DNA of 60,000 nucleotides, taken from positions 312,001-372,000 of the forward strand of contig JBBHKE010000836.1 in NCBI GenBank assembly GCA_037447655.1, given 5' to 3'. The notes below the pieces were generated by a model. It searched no databases. It had not been told where the DNA came from and saw only the letters and a program-made list of their open reading frames with translations. Positions 43,102 through 53,946 of this stretch are shown in pieces (the stretch's first letter is position 1; each line of letters begins with the position of its first letter). The position numbers and the translations under genes were made by a program. The stretch is from Zygnema cylindricum. Its lineage: Eukaryota > Streptophyta > Zygnematophyceae > Zygnematales > Zygnemataceae.

Positions 43102-44150
43102 TGTAGAAATTAATGGTTCTTTTAGTATTTTCTAGGTCTAAAAATAAATGCAGAAAAGAAACCAAGACAATTTGCCTCTAACTCCTCTCTTCAGCTCCCA
43201 CACTTGTCGCAGTTACTGACGGTTGAAGAGGGAGATAGAGCCATGGTTGCCTGTGCTATCTAGAGAGAGACAGATATATATTTTAGAAGATTTACTAAAA
43301 GGGTACTTGACAAACCCAAGATTTGATACTGGTACCTACCGTTTGTCAAACTAGCCGGTCGAGAATAACTTTATCGTACAAGTCTAGGATCAGTGTTGAG
43401 ACATATAAGGTTTGACAAATATATAAACTTTTAAGCGTAAACTAATTCATTTAACACAAATTATGGACGTCGTGCATGGATACAATTTTTTAAAATACGA
43501 AGTTGAGTATGGTTTCGAAACAGATACCGCACATTTTGTTTCGACAACGAAACAAATATCGCGCAAGGATTTATGACAGCTATGATTAAAACCCGGTATT
43601 GATCTGACGACTGCGAAGGATGGCGAGATCGCGGAATACGATTTTGGTGGTTTTTGGTCACCGCCACATCAATTGACACGTGGCGCGCCTACATTGGATT
43701 ACGACATCTCCGCGGATTATAAGAACAAATCCATATATGACATGTGTCGACTGGTTGGCCATGTCGTACAATGGTCGTACAAAAAGTACACCGGCACCTA
43801 TACCTTTCTGTACGACATTGTATTTTGATTGGTGGTGTACTTCAGTAGATAGAGTTTTAGAGAGAGATAGGACTTAGGAAAATTTGGTAGATAGGACCCT
43901 CTCTCCTAGAGAGTTTCTGTACAAAAGGTCAACTTTGACCAACCATAACTTATTGCTCAAGGGAGCAAATTCAAAGATTGTTTTTGCCATCGACTTTGGA
44001 GAGTCTTGCCTTCATAATGGTGAAGGTAGTCATAGTTTTTGTTATCCACGGTGGCAGTTATTCTTGTTGAAACACAAAAGTGTTAGGGAAATCCTAGAGG
44101 CTTCGTGTGAGCTGCCTACTCTGAGGACCTATGGTGGTCTCACAGTTGCA
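43102..44150 (+). repeat. LTR3b, 3' LTR of element I
   Basis: Starts TGTAGAAATTAATGG after AAAAAGAG and ends GGTCTCACAGTTGCA. Highly similar to the 5' copy over its length. G-box-like ACACGTGGC at about 43676. Its right neighbour is element N without a matching target duplication. Confidence 0.85.
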
Positions 44151-46057
44151 TGAGCGGCCTGAGGACAAGAAGCGCGTTCACTCCTGTGTTCGTCTAGTAC
44201 GGACTCAATGGAACTGATTTTTGAAGTGCTACTAAGAATCTCCACTACCCCTCGTACTGGCTTGACTACACGGGCTCGATCGATGAGCCGTATTCTCTGA
44301 ACAAACTCTTTCTTCACCTTCAACTCGTGTAGATTGTGAAGGGCCAACATCTCTTAACGACTTGGCCTTTGAGGATTTGCCAAAATCTCAGGGCTTATCG
44401 GATCTTAGGCATAAAACCTTAGACGTAGTATGAAACCCAACTTCAAGAAAGTGTCCGAAAAATGGCTCCTTATGGGCCACCACCTTCCGACGCGCAGTAG
44501 GAGACGACTTCTTCCTTTCCTTAGCTTGGGCCCTGGCGGCCTCGGCCAATGATGGGAACAGCTCAGAAGTTAGGTTAGGAGGAGTGGTAGGAGAGGACGT
44601 CCCCACTGGTTCCTTAGCCGGAGAATCAAAAACAGATGCAACCGCGACGGATTCCTCAAATATCTGAGTATCGGGATCTGTTGTTAGTACCTCTAGTCTA
44701 TCCTGCTCGCTGGATCTGTTATCGTGAACCCCTCTCTCTTGAACTTCTCCTCCTCCGATGAAGTAATGAAGGCCAAAAAAGTATACCTAAATTGCAACTC
44801 TAACTCTTCCAAAGAAGATGAGGTTCTCTAAATTGAAGCTCCTATCCCCTCTAGGCCGAAGGAGAAAGGTTGTTGTTTCAGTACTGTGCTACTGTGCTGG
44901 AAGTCTAAGAAATATTCCCTCAAAACCCACTCTTTTGGTCCAAAAGATTCTAGCAGCAAACCTTGGATGAAACGCAACTGGAGCCCAAAAAGGACTACCA
45001 AAAAGAGAACAAAGGCACTTTCACGCAGAATAACGAAAAAATAAAAGAATAATAAGTTGTTTCAGGATTTTAGAAAAATAGAGATAAACATAGGATTCAG
45101 AACAATAGCAACATGCTCAACATACCCCCAAAAGCAACTTTGACAACAAGAGGAGACGAAATCTCTCTCGAAGACACTGAAACAGGTAATGTTCTCCTTA
45201 ACTCCTCGGTTTCCACAAACCGGAACCGGCAAGTCCCCTCTCGGTATCAAACAACCACAAGTCCCAAATCGCCCAAAAAACGAAAGATAGTGCCAACTAC
45301 CTAACCGGACTAAGATTTCCACAAAAGACAAACGAAAACCAAGATGGCTCTAGGGTCACAATCACATAACAAACAATGGTTTTCCACAAAAAGTTTGCTA
45401 GAATTTTATAAGTGTTTTCTCAAGAGATAGTAATGAAACAACAACTTGTCTCCTTCGGCCCCAAGTGCCTTATACAACAACGTTTGTACAGTTTTAGATC
45501 CACAAGGTGAACGCAATGCAAAGAGCCAATGAGCAGAGAGTAATTGCTATCGAACTAACATAGGAAAAAATAAGGCCGTACCACACTTAGGGCAAAAAGT
45601 CCTATTTAAGACTCCGACTTAATCCGGAACAGAGAGTCCAAATTGGATCCACTAATCTACCAAAAGTTATGAAATGGTGTTGAAACACCAGACTTTGACC
45701 TAAGGTAATTAATGAACCAAAAGTCAATTGGATCTGAACTAAAGTCAGACTGACGTCTAACAGCATAATCTAGATTGCAATTCTAAAATTTACGTGCAAA
45801 TCCACAATATACGCTCCGCCAAAGATGTGGAAAACTGCTTCCATTTGGCGAAACTGCAATCTAGAGAGTGGAATTACATGGTCATCCGGCCTCCGTTAGA
45901 CATAAACAAAATTGCGTCACGCTCTGTGTGGAAAATCGAGGACTCAAGTCTAGTCTGTTACGCCAAAACATCCGTACATTGATGACTGTACGGGAAAAAG
46001 GGGTTCCCACAATCTAAGATATATGTGGGTGTGCCGGGAAGGCACACGAGCTTGACA
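44151..46057 (-). mobile_element. Element N of unknown type, related to M
   Basis: On the reverse strand it begins TGTCAAGCTCGTGTGCC at 46057. About 45000-45610 matches M (47320-48050) in the opposite orientation; shared landmarks are GTATAAGGCACTTGGGGCC and GTAGTTGGCACTATCT. The left limit 44151 is where element I's LTR ends. N is longer than M and holds a coding remnant (44160-44780). Left-end bases (…GGCCGCTCA) do not mirror the right end, so N may be truncated. Confidence 0.5.
44160..44780 (-). pseudogene. Unrecognised protein remnant in element N
   Basis: The reverse strand gives one continuing theme in two or three frames: EEEKFKREGFTITD, TTDPDTQIFEESVAVASVFD, SPTTPPNLTSELFPSLAEAA, RAQAKERKKSSPTARRKVVA and LALHNLHELKVKKEFVQRIR. 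It is Ser/Pro- and Lys/Arg-rich with no domain recognised. At least one frameshift and one stop split it. It could be a Gag-like or ORF1-like protein of the N element or a captured host fragment. No function is proposed. Confidence 0.4.
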
Positions 46058-46188
46058 GAATCACTAAATTTGCTCCCCTGAGCAGTAAGTTACGGCTCGC
46101 TGAAAATGGCCTATAAATACAAAAGGTCACCTGGATAGAGGTGTCTCAAACACGCTAAGTTCTAAAACTCCTACTTACAGCTCCTTAC
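46058..46188 (-). repeat. LTR3 fragment (R/U5 region) flanking element L
   Basis: GCTCCCCTGAGCAGTAAGTTA, CCTATAAATACAAAAGG and the GAGGTGTCTCAAA block match the TATA-proximal part of LTR3 read on the reverse strand. The same segment occurs again at 46365-46460 inside L's own LTR. It appears to be the older LTR into which L inserted. Confidence 0.65.
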
Positions 46189-48479
46189 TGCAATTGTGTG
46201 GTCTCCATTGACCCATAGAATGGGCAGCCTATGTAAAGCCTCTATGATAATATTTACCATTTTCACTTTCCCACTTAATAAGTGCCATCTAGGCACATAA
46301 ATAGTCACACCACCCTCACCCTTGTGAGGACCTGACTCCCCTGAGCCGAACGCAAAAAGAATCAATGAATTTGCTCCCCTGAGCAGTAAGTTATGGTTGG
46401 TCAAAGATGACCTTTATAGTTGTAAGTTCTCTTAAAGAGAGGTACCTAAATTTCACTAAGTTGTAGACTATCTACTCAAATCAACCTATTACTAAACCCT
46501 TGTCCAATAGAAACACTGTATAGTACAAAAAGATACAGTGGCCGATGTACTTATTCTACGACTATTGTACGACATGGCCTTCAAGGTGACGCCTTTCAAA
46601 TCACGAGCCATGATTCATCCCATCTTCCCCGGTATCCAATAATGTGGCGCCACGTGGCATTGCGTGACGCTATCTCCAAAGGCCGCCAAAAAGCTCATTC
46701 CGGGTGGCGGTTGGAACGAGGGTCGTCAGATCAATTAAATTTACATGGTGCGAATTCACGTCTGTGCATGAATTGTTTCACACACGCATCTTCGTCAATT
46801 TTGTATGATTTTGCCAACTTGTCAAACATTAAGTATTTATCAAACATCCTAAGTATTGTCAAGCGCGTGTGCATCTTCAACACATTTGCACTCCCAGGAG
46901 TTCCGAGGCTTCATTCCACTTTTTACGGACTCTAGCGTACAAAGAAGGAAGAGGACAATCAGCCGGATCCGATCTTTCTATTTTCATCCTGGAACACTAC
47001 ACAATTTAGTTCACCTTAAACGGAGGTCGAACTGAGGAGTTAGTCCGGTGCTAAGTGTCTGATCCATTATAGTGTGTGTTCTATGTAGCTCTAGTAGAGG
47101 GATACCTTAGAGAACGACACGTAACCTCTGGGATTATCCCGTAGATCTTACTGTTAGCTGTCAGTATGATGTTAGTTTATGCCTAACCCCCGGGCAAAGC
47201 ATTTATGACGTTGGGAAAAAGTTAGGCGGTTTCACGTCGAGTCAGAACTTTGTTTCCATTTTGTGTGTTATAGAAAAACCCTCGGCCGCTAATCCAACCG
47301 AGACCAGTCGTCTAATTTTTAGCCCTAAGTGTAGTACAGTCTGTTTTGTCTTATGTCAGTACGATAACAATTGTTGGCCGCTGATTGGCCTGTCACATTG
47401 CTTTGACTTTGGAACTTGCCGTAGGACAAACTCTGGTTGTATAAGGCACTTGGGGCCGGAGGGGACAGGTTGCTTTTCAGTACTGTCTTCTGAGAAAACC
47501 CCCAAAGAATTAAAATCAATCTTTATATTGGAGAACTGTTGCATTGTGTCGTTGACTCTATTGCCATCTTTGTTTTGGATTGTCTTTTGTGGAGACCGTA
47601 GCACGGGTGGGTAGTTGGCACTATCTCCTCTTTGGGCGGTTTGGACTTTTGCTGTTTGAAACTAAGAAGAGTCTTGTCCGATCCTTGCGGTGGAACCGGG
47701 AGGGGTGAGGGAGACTCATACCGGTCTTCGGGGCCATTGGGAGAGGTTTTCTTCTGCTGAGTTTGGTCATCGTTGCACTCCGGGGTATGTGAATTCGCTT
47801 CACCATTATCATTCATTTCTATCTTTAATCCCATTCTCTGGGGCAAGGTGATATTGTTTAATCTGAAAAGCCGATATTTGTTATTTCTATATTTCTGCGT
47901 GGGAGTTATTTGCACACTCTTGTGGTCATCTTTGGGTTTGTCCGAAGTTTTTACGGAAAGGATCGGACGACCCTCATTTCCTTTCTATTCTTTGGAGAGT
48001 AGCTGGGAGTGTGGCATTTAGTGGGCTCCCAGCGGAGTAGCACAAATCTGGGGGGGGGGGTACACGGTACCTTTCTTTTCCACTCCATTCCTCCTTACTA
48101 TCTATGCATATCCCTGGGGGGGGGTAATGAACAGAGATGGGCATTATCACGGATCTCAGGGAGCATCAGCATTTGGGGTGGATTGCAAGTTTCTCATGCA
48201 CACCCCCTTGGACATCTAACCTGGACCTCCCGGTTACCAGGCACGCTTGACAATATATCGTTTCGACAACGCTTTAATGGTTACGGCGAACCGCTATAAC
48301 GAATCCAAAGGTCGCAGGTTTAAATCTCTTTTGGGGCACCTATTTTTGTATAATGCTTCTTCTCCAATCGGCCACCTTCTAAATAACGCGACAGCCATGG
48401 CGTGTCTTTGATCTTCTCTCTCTCTCTTTAGAGTCTAACTAAAATAGAGAAGTGAAGTATTAATTACCCTTTTTCAACA
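46189..48479 (-). repeat. LTR3, 3' LTR of element L, split by M
   Basis: Reverse strand: starts TGTTGAAAAAGGG at 48479 next to the polypurine tract, runs to 48253, is interrupted by element M, resumes at 46856 and ends CACACAATTGCA at 46189. Total LTR length without M is about 895 bp. It contains a G-box (about 46659) and, near 48270-48340, an antisense tRNA-like block with AGGTTTAAATCTC. Confidence 0.75.
46857..48252 (+). mobile_element. Element M of unknown type with short inverted ends
   Basis: A 1396-bp block with ends TGTCAAGCGCGTG at left and, in reverse complement, TGTCAAGCGTGCC at right: a 9-bp perfect inverted terminal repeat. It is inserted in L's LTR. It contains two G runs (about 48048-48060, 48115-48123). 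No protein is recognised; reverse frames (47523-47915) are not conserved in N. No clear target duplication. It could be a non-autonomous DNA transposon or an LTR-type relic. Confidence 0.5.
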
Positions 48480-50125
48480 CTCCCCTTAATTCCTAGTCAA
48501 TTTTCAATTAAAATCCGCAGTTTTTCCTACAATAAATCAACTTAGGGGAAGGCACTAGTTTTTTCATCATATTCGCAATCATTTCTTTATCAGTTTTATG
48601 AACCAATTTTATGATTTTATTTTCAACCTTCTCTTTGACGAAGCTTAGTCTAATATCCATAGGCTTAGCTTTGAAGTGATGTTTCGGATTAGCAACAACA
48701 GAGATAGCAGCTTGATTATCACAAAAACTATTTTGAGTTCCAGACTTCATGAACCCAAGTTCTTCAAAAAGAGATTCACCCACATTAATTCTTTGGTGGC
48801 TGCACAGGAAGCCATGTACTCAGCCTCCATAGTGGAATGAGCAACTACTTTATGCTGTTTCCTACTCCAACAGCATGCACCGGATCCAGTTTGCAACACA
48901 TATCCAGTTGTACACTGCCTTAAAGGCACATCCCCATAACTAACATCACTCTAAGTAGTGATGTCATTGTGCTCCCCTCCCAAATGCAACCACAATTCTC
49001 TTGTCCCCACCAAATATCTCATCACCCTTTTGGGTGCTTCCTAGTCTCTCTTCTTGGGCTCATTTAGACTCTTAATGAGGACTCCTACAGCTGCAGCTAT
49101 GTCTGGACGAGTACAGTTCATGTAGTAAATTAAACTGCTTACAAACTGGTGATATGGAATTCTTTCCATAAACCTCTTTTCTTCCTCATCCATCTCATCA
49201 TTCAATATCAATATTCCTCCCTTTTCACTCCCCTTTGATATTTTCTTTAGATCCATGGGTGTAGTACATCCATTTGCTTTTTCCATTTGAAACTTTTCTA
49301 GCATATTACCAATAGCTTCGTTTTGGGTGAGCCTTATAATTATATTTCCTTTATCGTTCTCCATTTGAATCCCAAAAATATACTTTGCTTCACCAAGGTC
49401 TTTCATGTCAAAACGACTTCTTAGATCTTGTTTTAGTTTGTTAATTTAATCTAAAGACTTTCTTAAGACTAACAAATCATCCACATAAATAATAATAAAT
49501 ATCACTCGATTCTTATCCTCAGAAAGATATAAAGAATGATGCGAACTAATTCTGATATACCCCAAACCGGTCAGAAATTCATCCAGCTTTATGTTTCATT
49601 GTCTCGGGGCCTGCTTAAGGCCATAAAGTGATTTTATCAGTTTGCATACCTTGCTTTCTTTTCACTTTCCACGAAACCTTCCTGTTTCTTAATGTAGATT
49701 TTTTCTTCTAACTCTCTGTGTAGGAAGGCGGTCTTAATATCCATCTGGTGTATTTCCATATCCTCTACTGCGACTAAACTTAAGAGAATTATGACAAAGG
49801 GAAATCTGACTACCAGTTTAAAGGTTTCTTCATGGTCTATTCCTTCTTTCTGAGTATAACCTTTAGCAACCAACCTAGCTTTGTATCTTTCAATGGTATT
49901 ATATCGGTTTAGTTTAAGTTTAAAAACCCACTTACACCCATTTAGTTTTTGGTCCGGGGGACAATCTACCAACTCCCATGTATTGGCTTCCATGATGGAG
50001 GCCATTTCTTCATTTATAGTCGTGATCCACCGGCTACTATCAGGGGTATTTATGGCCTCTAAGTATGTCTGAGGTTCATCCGGATGCGACATCTTTGTGA
50101 GTTGGTTGTTTGTTTGTCGTTCTTA
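48480..50125 (-). pseudogene. RT and RNase H of element L
   Basis: RT start is open (49637-50092): HPDEPQTYLEAINTPDSSRW, FKLKLNRYNTIERYKARLVA, HQMDIKTAFLHRELEEKIYI. YVDDLL is intact near 49480, but outside a long frame. RT connection and RNase H start are at 49041-49406 (KDLGEAKYIFGIQMENDKGN, YYMNCTRPDIAAAVGVLIKS). RNase H is at 48508-48929 (CTTGYVLQTGSGACCWSRKQ, STMEAEYMASCAATKELMW, NPKHHFKAKPMDIRLSFVKE). It ends 20 codons from the polypurine tract. Five or more lesions. Confidence 0.85.
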
Positions 50126-51025
50126 AAGTCCTTTACTACTTCTTCTTCCTCATTCAAAGTCTGAGGTCGGTATGGAAGGCATCCTCGGGTTCTGTTTCAG
50201 AATATCTTCAGCTCCCCTATCTTCCAATTCCGGTGACTTAACAAGCTGCTCATCGGTTTCCACTTCATATATTGGTGTTACCTCGGTTGTTGTCTTTTCC
50301 TCCTTCTCCTTCGATAATTCTGCGGATTTTTCTTTTTCCCCCTGTTTTTCTTCATTTCCAAAGTTAAAGTCAGAAAACTGATCCGGTTCAAATCTGATAT
50401 TTACTTCCTTACTATATTTGAATGGATCAATGGACTTTACTTCATTCATCACCACTATGTGTTTTACCAAAATGATATCTCTCTTTTTTAAGTCATACAG
50501 TCGGTATCCTTTTGTGTTGTCATCATATCCTACAAGATATCCCGGTTTCCCTCTTCCCTCAAGTTTCCATTTAGTCTTATTGGAATCCAAATTGTAGACT
50601 TGACTTCTGAACACTCTTAAACTAGACAAATCTGGTTTTTTTTTTGTCCACGTCTCATATGGAGTTCCCTCTTTATTTGCTGAAGTTATGACTCTATTTT
50701 TGATGTAGTTAGCATAATTTATTGACTCGGCCCAAAATTGCAATCCTATCCTCTTATCGGTTAGCATACTTTTGTACATATCCCTTAAAGTTCTATTTAA
50801 CTCATTCTGCTACTCCATTTTGTTTCGGATTATAAGGAACACTTTTCTCATGATGAAGTCATTCTTCTTTAAGAAATTCCTCAAATTCTCTTCAGGTGTA
50901 TTCTTTCCCATTATCACTTCTTATCTTTTTTATTGAGGTTTCATGTAATTTTTCACTCCATACTTCGTATTCTTTGAAACATCTCAATACCTCTAACTTA
51001 TGTCTTAGGAAGTGAACATTAGTGT
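50126..51025 (-). pseudogene. Integrase of element L, 5'-truncated by O's LTR
   Basis: Open 50150-50779: LTDKRIGLQFWAESINYANY, GTPYETWTKKKPDLSSLRVF, GYLVGYDDNTKGYRLYDLKK, then a Glu/Lys-rich linker. Upstream in broken frames are KIRSDNGKEYT and WSEKLHETSI. The coding sequence begins abruptly at 51025 with VHFLRHKLEV, directly at the end of element O's LTR. Everything 5' of this (zinc finger, protease, gag, 5' LTR of L) is missing from the window. Confidence 0.82.
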
Positions 51026-52037
51026 TGCAATTTTGTGCCCTCCATTGGACTATATAATACAAAAAGCCTCTAGATAGTTATTAACTTACCCACTTCAAGC
51101 CACAACCACTACTGCCCAAGAAGGCAAACTGAAAGTTTAGCTGCACTCCTGTGCAGCTTGGACTCTCTTGAGTCCGTAGCAAAAAGAATCACTAAAAACC
51201 GGCCAACGAGCCGATAAATTATGAGCCGCCAAAAATGCCAATTTTATACAAAGCTCTCTTGGAGAGAGGTGACTACCTACCAAATTTTCCTAAGTCCTAA
51301 ACCCCTCTCACAACCCCTATCTACTGAGGTATGAACTAATCACATGACTTTAAAGTACTGAAAGGTACTACGGCCGATGTCCTTTCTATACGACATGTGT
51401 ACGACAAGGCCAGTGAGTGGACGCGTGTCACTTTTCCACTCGTCCGTATGTTCTCCGAAATTCCCGCGACCGAATGTCATGCTTCCACGCGCCGCGAAGT
51501 CATGCCACGTCCATAAACGCCAAAGTGATCATTCCCCCATCTCGGCAGTGATGTGTGCCGTTGGATTAATTTTGAGATTAAATGTTGGACGTCGAAACAA
51601 ATGTCCGATTCATTTGTTTCGTGCGAAATGACGTCCGCAGTGAAACTTTAACTCTTTCTATGTTCCTTTGTTTACATTTCTGTTTATTGGTTACAAAACT
51701 ACGTATAACATTAAATACAATTCAAACCCTAGGTAACTTAACGGACTTCTACGACAGACTAGTTAGAGCTACTAGCTACGTCGTACTCTACCGGTTGGAG
51801 GTTCGAGTCTTGCCGGACTCAACCTTTTGTTTTTTTAGAGTGACACTAGTCACTCTTTAGTCCTTCCTGCTGAAATAAGGCAACCATGGCTCAACCACTC
51901 TCTCTATCTTTCAGTGACTACAACAAGTATGGGGTCTAGAGAGAGGAGGTGGAGGCAGGTTGTTTCCCCTTTTCTTTTGAATTTATACTAACATATTTAC
52001 ACCTAGAAAATGCTCTAGAAACCTATTAATGTCAACA
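51026..52037 (-). repeat. LTR3b-type 3' LTR of element O
   Basis: Starts TGTTGACATTAATAGG at the polypurine tract (52038-52051) and ends CACAAAATTGCA at 51026. It contains, on the plus strand at about 51760-51830, the best tRNA-like block of the window (GGTTCGAGTCTTGCCGG). It sits inside L's integrase, so O appears to have inserted there. AGTGT at 51021-51025 is the expected target-duplication site, untestable because O's 5' end is lost. Confidence 0.8.
51738..51830 (+). other. tRNA-like block in O's LTR (antisense to the LTR)
   Basis: GGAGGTTCGAGTCTTGCC contains the Pol III B-box consensus GGTTCGANTC and forms part of a T-arm-like stem (CCGG...CCGG). About 45 bp upstream GACTAGTTAGAGCTACTAGC is A-box-like. 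No acceptor stem or CCA is visible. Best read as a tRNA- or SINE-derived segment fixed in the LTR family. Confidence 0.5.
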
Positions 52038-52608
52038 CTCTCCCCATTTTCTATTCTAATTTTAACTCCAGCTTTAGTCCACATTTTTCTTTGCAATATT
52101 TCAATTTAGGAGAGGTCACTAGTTTTGTCATCATATCAGTCACCATTTTCTCATTCGATCTATATACAAGATTCACAATCTTATTCTCAACTTTTTCCCT
52201 AACAAAACTCAATCTTATATCCATATGCTTAGCTTTGAAATGATGTTTTGGATTGGCTGCAATTGTAATGGCAGCTTGATTATCACAAAACACTTCATTC
52301 ACTCCCTCCTTCATATACCCCACTTCTTGCAAGAAGGACTTGACCCACATCATTTCTTTCACAGTAGAACAAGAGGCCATGTACTCAGCCTCCAAAGTAG
52401 ACTCAGCAACCACCTTTTGTTGCTTACTGCTCCAATAGCAAGCACCTTCCCTCACATACAACACATACCCAGAAGTGCATCTTCTCATAAGTACCTCACA
52501 TACAACACATACCCAGAAGTGCATCTTCTCATAAGTGCGTCCCTATAACTGGCATCACTCCAAGTAGTGATGTCAGTGTGCTCCTCTCCCAAATGCAACC
52601 ATAACTCT
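52038..52608 (-). pseudogene. RNase H fragment of element O
   Basis: Reverse strand, open 52051-52524: STLEAEYMASCSTVKEMMWV, CDNQAAITIAANPKHHFKAK, HMDIRLSFVREKVENKIVNL and MMTKLVTSPKLKYCKEKCGL. RELWLHLGEEHTDITTWSDA precedes it in another frame. A 44-bp tandem duplication (52450-52493, 52494-52537) repeats the CTSGYVLYV codons and shifts the frame. It is cut at 52608 by the start of element D. Confidence 0.85.
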
Positions 52609-52965
52609 TGTTGGAATATTGTCGTTTTCGCAACATTTCGCAAAGCATCATACCAATATTTTATTGTTGACGTGAAGTACCACGTCATCGTACGAAATGT
52701 ACGATGACGTTTCGCGGTACTATTTGAGACGTTCGTGAACGAAAAATACTATTTCGTTTCGCGTCACTTTATATTTTTCTGCGTAGGTGTCACTTTTGTT
52801 TTTACGTGCAACAGAGCTATTTCGTGTGCAGGTGCTCATTTCGTGCGCACGCACAAAACTTCTCTTTTGGAGTTCGCTTTCTAGAAGGAGAAGGCGTGTA
52901 CGCCTTCCTTCATGGAAATTTCTTCTTAGTGTTTTTTGCCTGGAAGGAGATAGAAGATTACCGCA
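52609..52965 (+). repeat. 5' LTR of element D
   Basis: Matches 55800-56157 over the full length with scattered differences. It carries a perfect 12-bp hairpin at 52682-52710 and a GGCGTGTACGCC palindrome at about 52892-52903. Confidence 0.85.
52682..52710. repeat. Perfect hairpin in D's LTR with TGACG/ACGTCA arms
   Basis: ACGTCATCGTAC, loop GAAAT, GTACGATGACGT: a perfect 12-bp inverted repeat. The arms contain ACGTCA/TGACGT, the core bound by plant bZIP (TGA-type) factors. The 3' LTR copy (55873-55901) has one mismatch. Regulatory role is inferred. Confidence 0.7.
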
Positions 52966-53945
52966 ATGCTCTTTGCCTATTCATCTATTCGTTCATACAT
53001 TTACGTATTTATTCAAATACTTGTTTATTCATGTATGGCTTTTGTTATTTTTTTTTTCTATGTTTGAATTTTTTCTTAATTTATATGTCTATTTTAACAA
53101 CTTATTTACCTTTTTTATATATCTACCCATTATGCATTTACCCATTTTAAGTATTTTAGGTATTTTTGGTTTACTGTATTTAGGTATTTATGTATATTTA
53201 TCATTTATATGTTTAAATATTAATGCATGCATTTACGCAATTCTTTTTTTTCCCCTCAGAATAAAAATGTATACTATGATTTTATAAAAATTAATGATCA
53301 TTATTTTTTGTGCTCTCTCTCTCCCTCTCTTCCCCTCCCTCCCTCCCCCCTCCCTCCCTCATGCATTTACGCAATCTTTTTTTTCCATTAACCATGTTAC
53401 CTTGTTATTCCTTTATAGTTTACATATTTTCCTCCATTCTTTTCCTTCCCCCTCCATCCATTCCATTCCTATTTCCCTCCCCCCCCTCCCTCCCTCCCCC
53501 CACTCCCTACTTATCCATGTCATTGTCTTCAAACCTCAAATCCTTCCATTTTAGTCATTCATTTCGATTATCATTCCATTCCATTTTCATTTCATTTCGA
53601 TTCAAAATTTCAGTGTTGTTTTTTTTGTTTTTTGTTATTTTTCTTCCTTTTTCTCCATTTCATATTTGTTTTTCGGTAAATAATAAAGACAAAGGAAAAG
53701 TAAAATATACATATAGGGAGAGAAGGAGAGAAGGAGAGAAAGAGAGAGAGAGGGAGGGGGGGAGAGAGATAGAGGGGAAGAGAGAGAGAGAGAGAGACTT
53801 ACTGAATCCATTTCTCGATTATTACAAGGGGGGGTCTTGAGAGCCAATGGGAGATCGTCAGGTGGCGTTTGAAAACTCAACGCAAAATGACTTGTGTCTC
53901 TCTGTGAAAGAAAAATGTCAATTTTGATAAGGATCTCAAATCCGC
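52966..53945. repeat. Low-complexity interior of element D
   Basis: There is AT-rich DNA (53000-53300) and pyrimidine-rich runs of CTCTC/CCCTCC type (53310-53370, 53445-53515). A purine-rich run of GAGAGA/AGGGAG type follows on the same strand (53715-53805). Frames reading through it (Ser/Pro/Leu-rich) are compositional artefacts. Gag, protease and integrase, expected here, are absent. Confidence 0.8.
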
Positions 53946-53946
53946 C

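Larger units (their letters stand above)
36637..44150 (+). mobile_element. Copia element I (LTR3b family), split by solo LTR J
   Basis: LTRs at 36637-37676 (1040 bp) and 43102-44150 (1049 bp) both start TGTAGAAATTAA. Without J (40568-41751) the element is 6.3 kb. Primer-binding site, gag, protease, integrase, RT and RNase H follow in order. The flanks do not match (CACTA before, TGAGC after), so the right flank was probably replaced or rearranged; sequence N begins there. The protease site and YVDD survive, but stops break all frames. Confidence 0.87.

Noticed and set aside
36632-44155. Target duplication around element I
   Set aside because: CACTA (left) and TGAGC (right) do not match; the right flank seems replaced by element N.
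45062-45331. 89-codon reverse frame in N
   Set aside because: The homologous stretch of M (47320-47800) does not keep the frame open, so protein coding is not supported.
53294-53840. Long Ser/Pro/Leu-rich frames
   Set aside because: They follow the CT- and GA-rich tracts in several frames at once; composition alone explains them.
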